Of a stretch of DNA of 8,208 bases, positions 6,725 to 8,208 are shown in pieces (position 1 is the stretch's first letter; each line of letters begins with the position of its first letter). The notes beneath the pieces were generated by a model that made no database searches, was not told the DNA's origin, and worked only from the letters and a program-made list of their open reading frames with translations. The DNA lies in assembly GCA_902795935.1 (NCBI GenBank), contig CADBMS010000048.1, positions 1 through 8,208 on the forward strand, read 5' to 3'. Position numbers and translations under genes: made by a program. The DNA is from an uncultured Methanobrevibacter sp. (lineage in GTDB: Archaea > Methanobacteriota > Methanobacteria > Methanobacteriales > Methanobacteriaceae).

Positions 6725-7120
6725 ATGTCAAAAAAAGTAGTAGAAGTAAAAACTTTAAAAGTAGGTAAATATGTAATCTTCGATGGTGAAGCTTCAAAAA
6801 TTACTAGTATCTCAACATCATCCCCAGGAAAACACGGAGCAGCAAAAGCTCGTGTAGAAGCTGTAGGTATATTTGATGGTCAAAAAAGAAGCATTGTTAA
6901 ACCAGTAGATAGTAAAATAGACATACCAATCATTGACAAAAGACCAGGACAAGTATTAGCTTTAATGGGACAAGATGTTCAATTAATGGACTTAGAAACA
7001 TATGAAACTTTTGAAATACCTATACCAGATGATTTAAGAAATGATCTTGTAGAAGGTGTGGAAGTGGAATATATTATTGCTTTAGGTAATAAAAAATTAA
7101 TGAGAATTAAAGGTAAATAA
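6725..7120 (+). CDS. eif5a: Translation factor aIF5A (archaeal eIF5A)
   Basis: Ribosome-associated factor that helps peptide-bond formation at difficult sequences such as proline runs; it needs hypusine or deoxyhypusine on one lysine. The 131 residues match archaeal aIF5A: an N-terminal SH3-like domain (about 1-70) with the modification loop SPGKHGAAK at 33-41, so Lys36 is the modified residue, and a C-terminal OB-fold domain (about 72-131). The ATG has a strong GGAGG (6711-6715). The gene is followed by a terminator-like run and then speB on the same strand, with arginine decarboxylase divergent on the other side. Deoxyhypusine synthase itself is not in this window. Identification is secure. 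Confidence 0.97.
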   Translation: MSKKVVEVKTLKVGKYVIFDGEASKITSISTSSPGKHGAAKARVEAVGIFDGQKRSIVKPVDSKIDIPIIDKRPGQVLALMGQDVQLMDLETYETFEIPIPDDLRNDLVEGVEVEYIIALGNKKLMRIKGK

Positions 7121-7123
7121 AAT

Positions 7124-7151
7124 TAATAAATACTTTTATTATCTTTTTTTT
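7124..7151 (+). terminator. Hairpin and T8 terminator after aIF5A
   Basis: TAATAAA and TTTATTA form a 7-base inverted repeat with the loop TACT, followed closely by eight T (7144-7151) and another T-rich stretch to 7164. This fits an archaeal oligo-T terminator; the all-AT stem is weak. If it works, speB needs its own promoter in the remaining bases to 7228. TTTTTAAA at 7187-7194 is a poor candidate. Confidence 0.5.
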
Positions 7152-7228
7152 ATAATTTATTTTTCACAAAAATCTAAACAAATTTCTTTTTAAACAAAAA
7201 TTAACAACTATTTTTTAGGATAAAAAAC

Positions 7229-8116
7229 ATGCTTTTGTATACACATAATCCTTCACTATTTGCATTTTCACAAGAAGGAACCTTATCTACAAACATTACT
7301 AAACCAAAATTTTCAATAATAGGAGTTCCATTTGATAGTTCAACAACATATAAACCAGGAACTCGCTTTGGACCAATAGCAATAAGAGAAGCATCATACA
7401 ATTTTGAAAATTATAACATAGAACTAGATAAAAAACTTGATGTTCCACTTTTTGATTTTGGAAACTTAGATGTAATTCATGGTAATGTTAGAAAAACATG
7501 TAACAATCTCAAAGAAACAATCAATGATTTATATAAAAATGAATTCACGCCAATAACCATTGGTGGAGAACACAGTATAACTTTAGGAGTTTTAGAAGCA
7601 ATAATTCAATATAAAGATTTATCAAAAGTAACAATTATACATTTAGATGCGCATATGGATTTAATAGATGAATATATGGGAGAAAAATATTCACATGCAA
7701 CTGTAATGAGGAGAATATCAGAATTAAAACCTAAAAAAATTATACAATTAGGTATAAGATCTGCTTCTTATGAAGAAAAAATATATGCGGATGATAATAA
7801 TATTAGTTATTTCAAAGTTTCTGAAATAAAAAATAATTTTGAAAAAATAAATAAAATAATAAATGATATTAAAGGCCCAGTATATGTCACAATTGATATG
7901 GATGTTTATGATCCTTCTTCAGCTCCATCTGTAGGTAATCCAACACCTTATGGTTTAAGTAGTTGCGATATTTTTAAATTAATGAAATGCATATGCCAGA
8001 AAAATATCATAGGATTAGATGTCGTTGAAGTAGCATCTACAAGTTTTGCTGATATAACTTCAATAAATGCTGCTAAATTAATACATGACTTTTTATGTAT
8101 GCAATCTAAGTCTTAA
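7229..8116 (+). CDS. speB: Agmatinase-type ureohydrolase
   Basis: A ureohydrolase (arginase/agmatinase fold) of 295 residues, the usual family length. Agmatinase splits agmatine to putrescine and urea using two manganese ions. All metal ligands are visible: His115 in GGEHS (112-116), Asp140, His142 and Asp144 in DAHMD, and Asp223 and Asp225 in TIDMDVYDP (221-229); Glu267 in GLDVVEV is also kept. Departures from the bacterial pattern are SHATVMRR (155-162) in place of SHGT, and VEVAS without the usual following proline. The ATG at 7229 has only a weak AGGA (7217-7220). The position next to aIF5A and opposite arginine decarboxylase supports an agmatine-related role, possibly acting on agmatine attached to aIF5A as described in Haloferax. 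Arginase or another guanidine hydrolase is less likely. Confidence 0.88.
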   Translation: MLLYTHNPSLFAFSQEGTLSTNITKPKFSIIGVPFDSSTTYKPGTRFGPIAIREASYNFENYNIELDKKLDVPLFDFGNLDVIHGNVRKTCNNLKETINDLYKNEFTPITIGGEHSITLGVLEAIIQYKDLSKVTIIHLDAHMDLIDEYMGEKYSHATVMRRISELKPKKIIQLGIRSASYEEKIYADDNNISYFKVSEIKNNFEKINKIINDIKGPVYVTIDMDVYDPSSAPSVGNPTPYGLSSCDIFKLMKCICQKNIIGLDVVEVASTSFADITSINAAKLIHDFLCMQSKS

Positions 8117-8138
8117 ATTTTCGGCTTTGTAGAAATCC

Positions 8139-8153
8139 TATTTTTTTATTTTT
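8139..8153 (+). terminator. Oligo-T terminator downstream of speB
   Basis: A T7 run (8141-8147) and a T5 run (8149-8153) lie about 25 bases after the speB stop, in a T/G-rich stretch almost free of C that continues to the window edge. This is the expected form of an archaeal factor-assisted terminator. I see no strong hairpin. Confidence 0.5.
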
Positions 8154-8208
8154 GTGTTGTTTGGTATATGTTGTAGATTGTGTTTTTGAGTTTTGTTTCT
8201 TTGTTTGA

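Noticed and set aside
7201..7401. Minus-strand open frame of 66 codons
   Set aside because: Antisense to the start of speB and its leader; speB has the conserved metal sites.
8146..8208. Minus-strand open reading of about 20 codons running in from the right edge
   Set aside because: Could be the tail of a convergent gene, but it is low-complexity, A-rich sequence in which stops are rare, and its translation has no recognisable motif.
1..8208. Search for CRISPR repeats, insertion sequences, tRNA/rRNA, attachment sites
   Set aside because: No regularly spaced repeats, transposase frame, G/C-rich structured RNA (which would stand out strongly here) or terminal inverted repeats were seen.

Overview
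The window is very AT-rich archaeal DNA that reads as chromosome of a methanogen, most likely of the order Methanobacteriales (Methanosphaera or Methanobrevibacter type). The main grounds are a coenzyme F430 synthetase gene (cfbE), a pyruvoyl-dependent arginine decarboxylase, an archaeal translation factor aIF5A, a GfcR-type regulator, AT-ending codons, archaeal Shine-Dalgarno motifs (GGAGG and GTGAT) and oligo-T terminators. The genus is an inference from composition and gene content.

Layout. Seven genes lie on the minus strand and two on the plus strand, diverging from a very AT-rich gap at 6426-6724. Reading leftward from that gap: pdaD (arginine decarboxylase), an inositol-monophosphatase-family phosphatase, NAD kinase and cfbE form a tight probable operon. 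The phosphatase and NAD kinase overlap by one base. After a 160-base gap come hemC and a Gfo/Idh/MocA dehydrogenase, overlapping by four bases. After another 73 bases comes gfcR, followed by a terminator-like region at the left edge. Reading rightward from the gap are aIF5A and then a ureohydrolase annotated as agmatinase (speB), each followed by an oligo-T terminator. The last 92 bases carry no convincing gene.

The genes fall into three functional themes. (1) Tetrapyrrole and F430: HemC makes the linear tetrapyrrole precursor, and CfbE performs the final ring closure of the methyl-coenzyme M reductase cofactor F430. (2) NAD(P): the phosphatase and NAD kinase correspond to the two halves of the fused NADP phosphatase/NAD kinase of Methanocaldococcus jannaschii. 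(3) Agmatine, polyamine and hypusine: PdaD makes agmatine, SpeB removes urea from an agmatine-like group, and aIF5A carries the lysine that becomes (deoxy)hypusine. The third group is the most interesting, because in Haloferax deoxyhypusine is made from agmatine with the help of an agmatinase-like protein.

Most of the window is housekeeping. I see no mobile element, CRISPR array, tRNA or rRNA. Points worth a second look are the agmatine/aIF5A grouping, three successive genes that must start with TTG, a corrected start for cfbE, a dehydrogenase of unknown substrate coupled to hemC, and direct repeats in the divergent promoter region.
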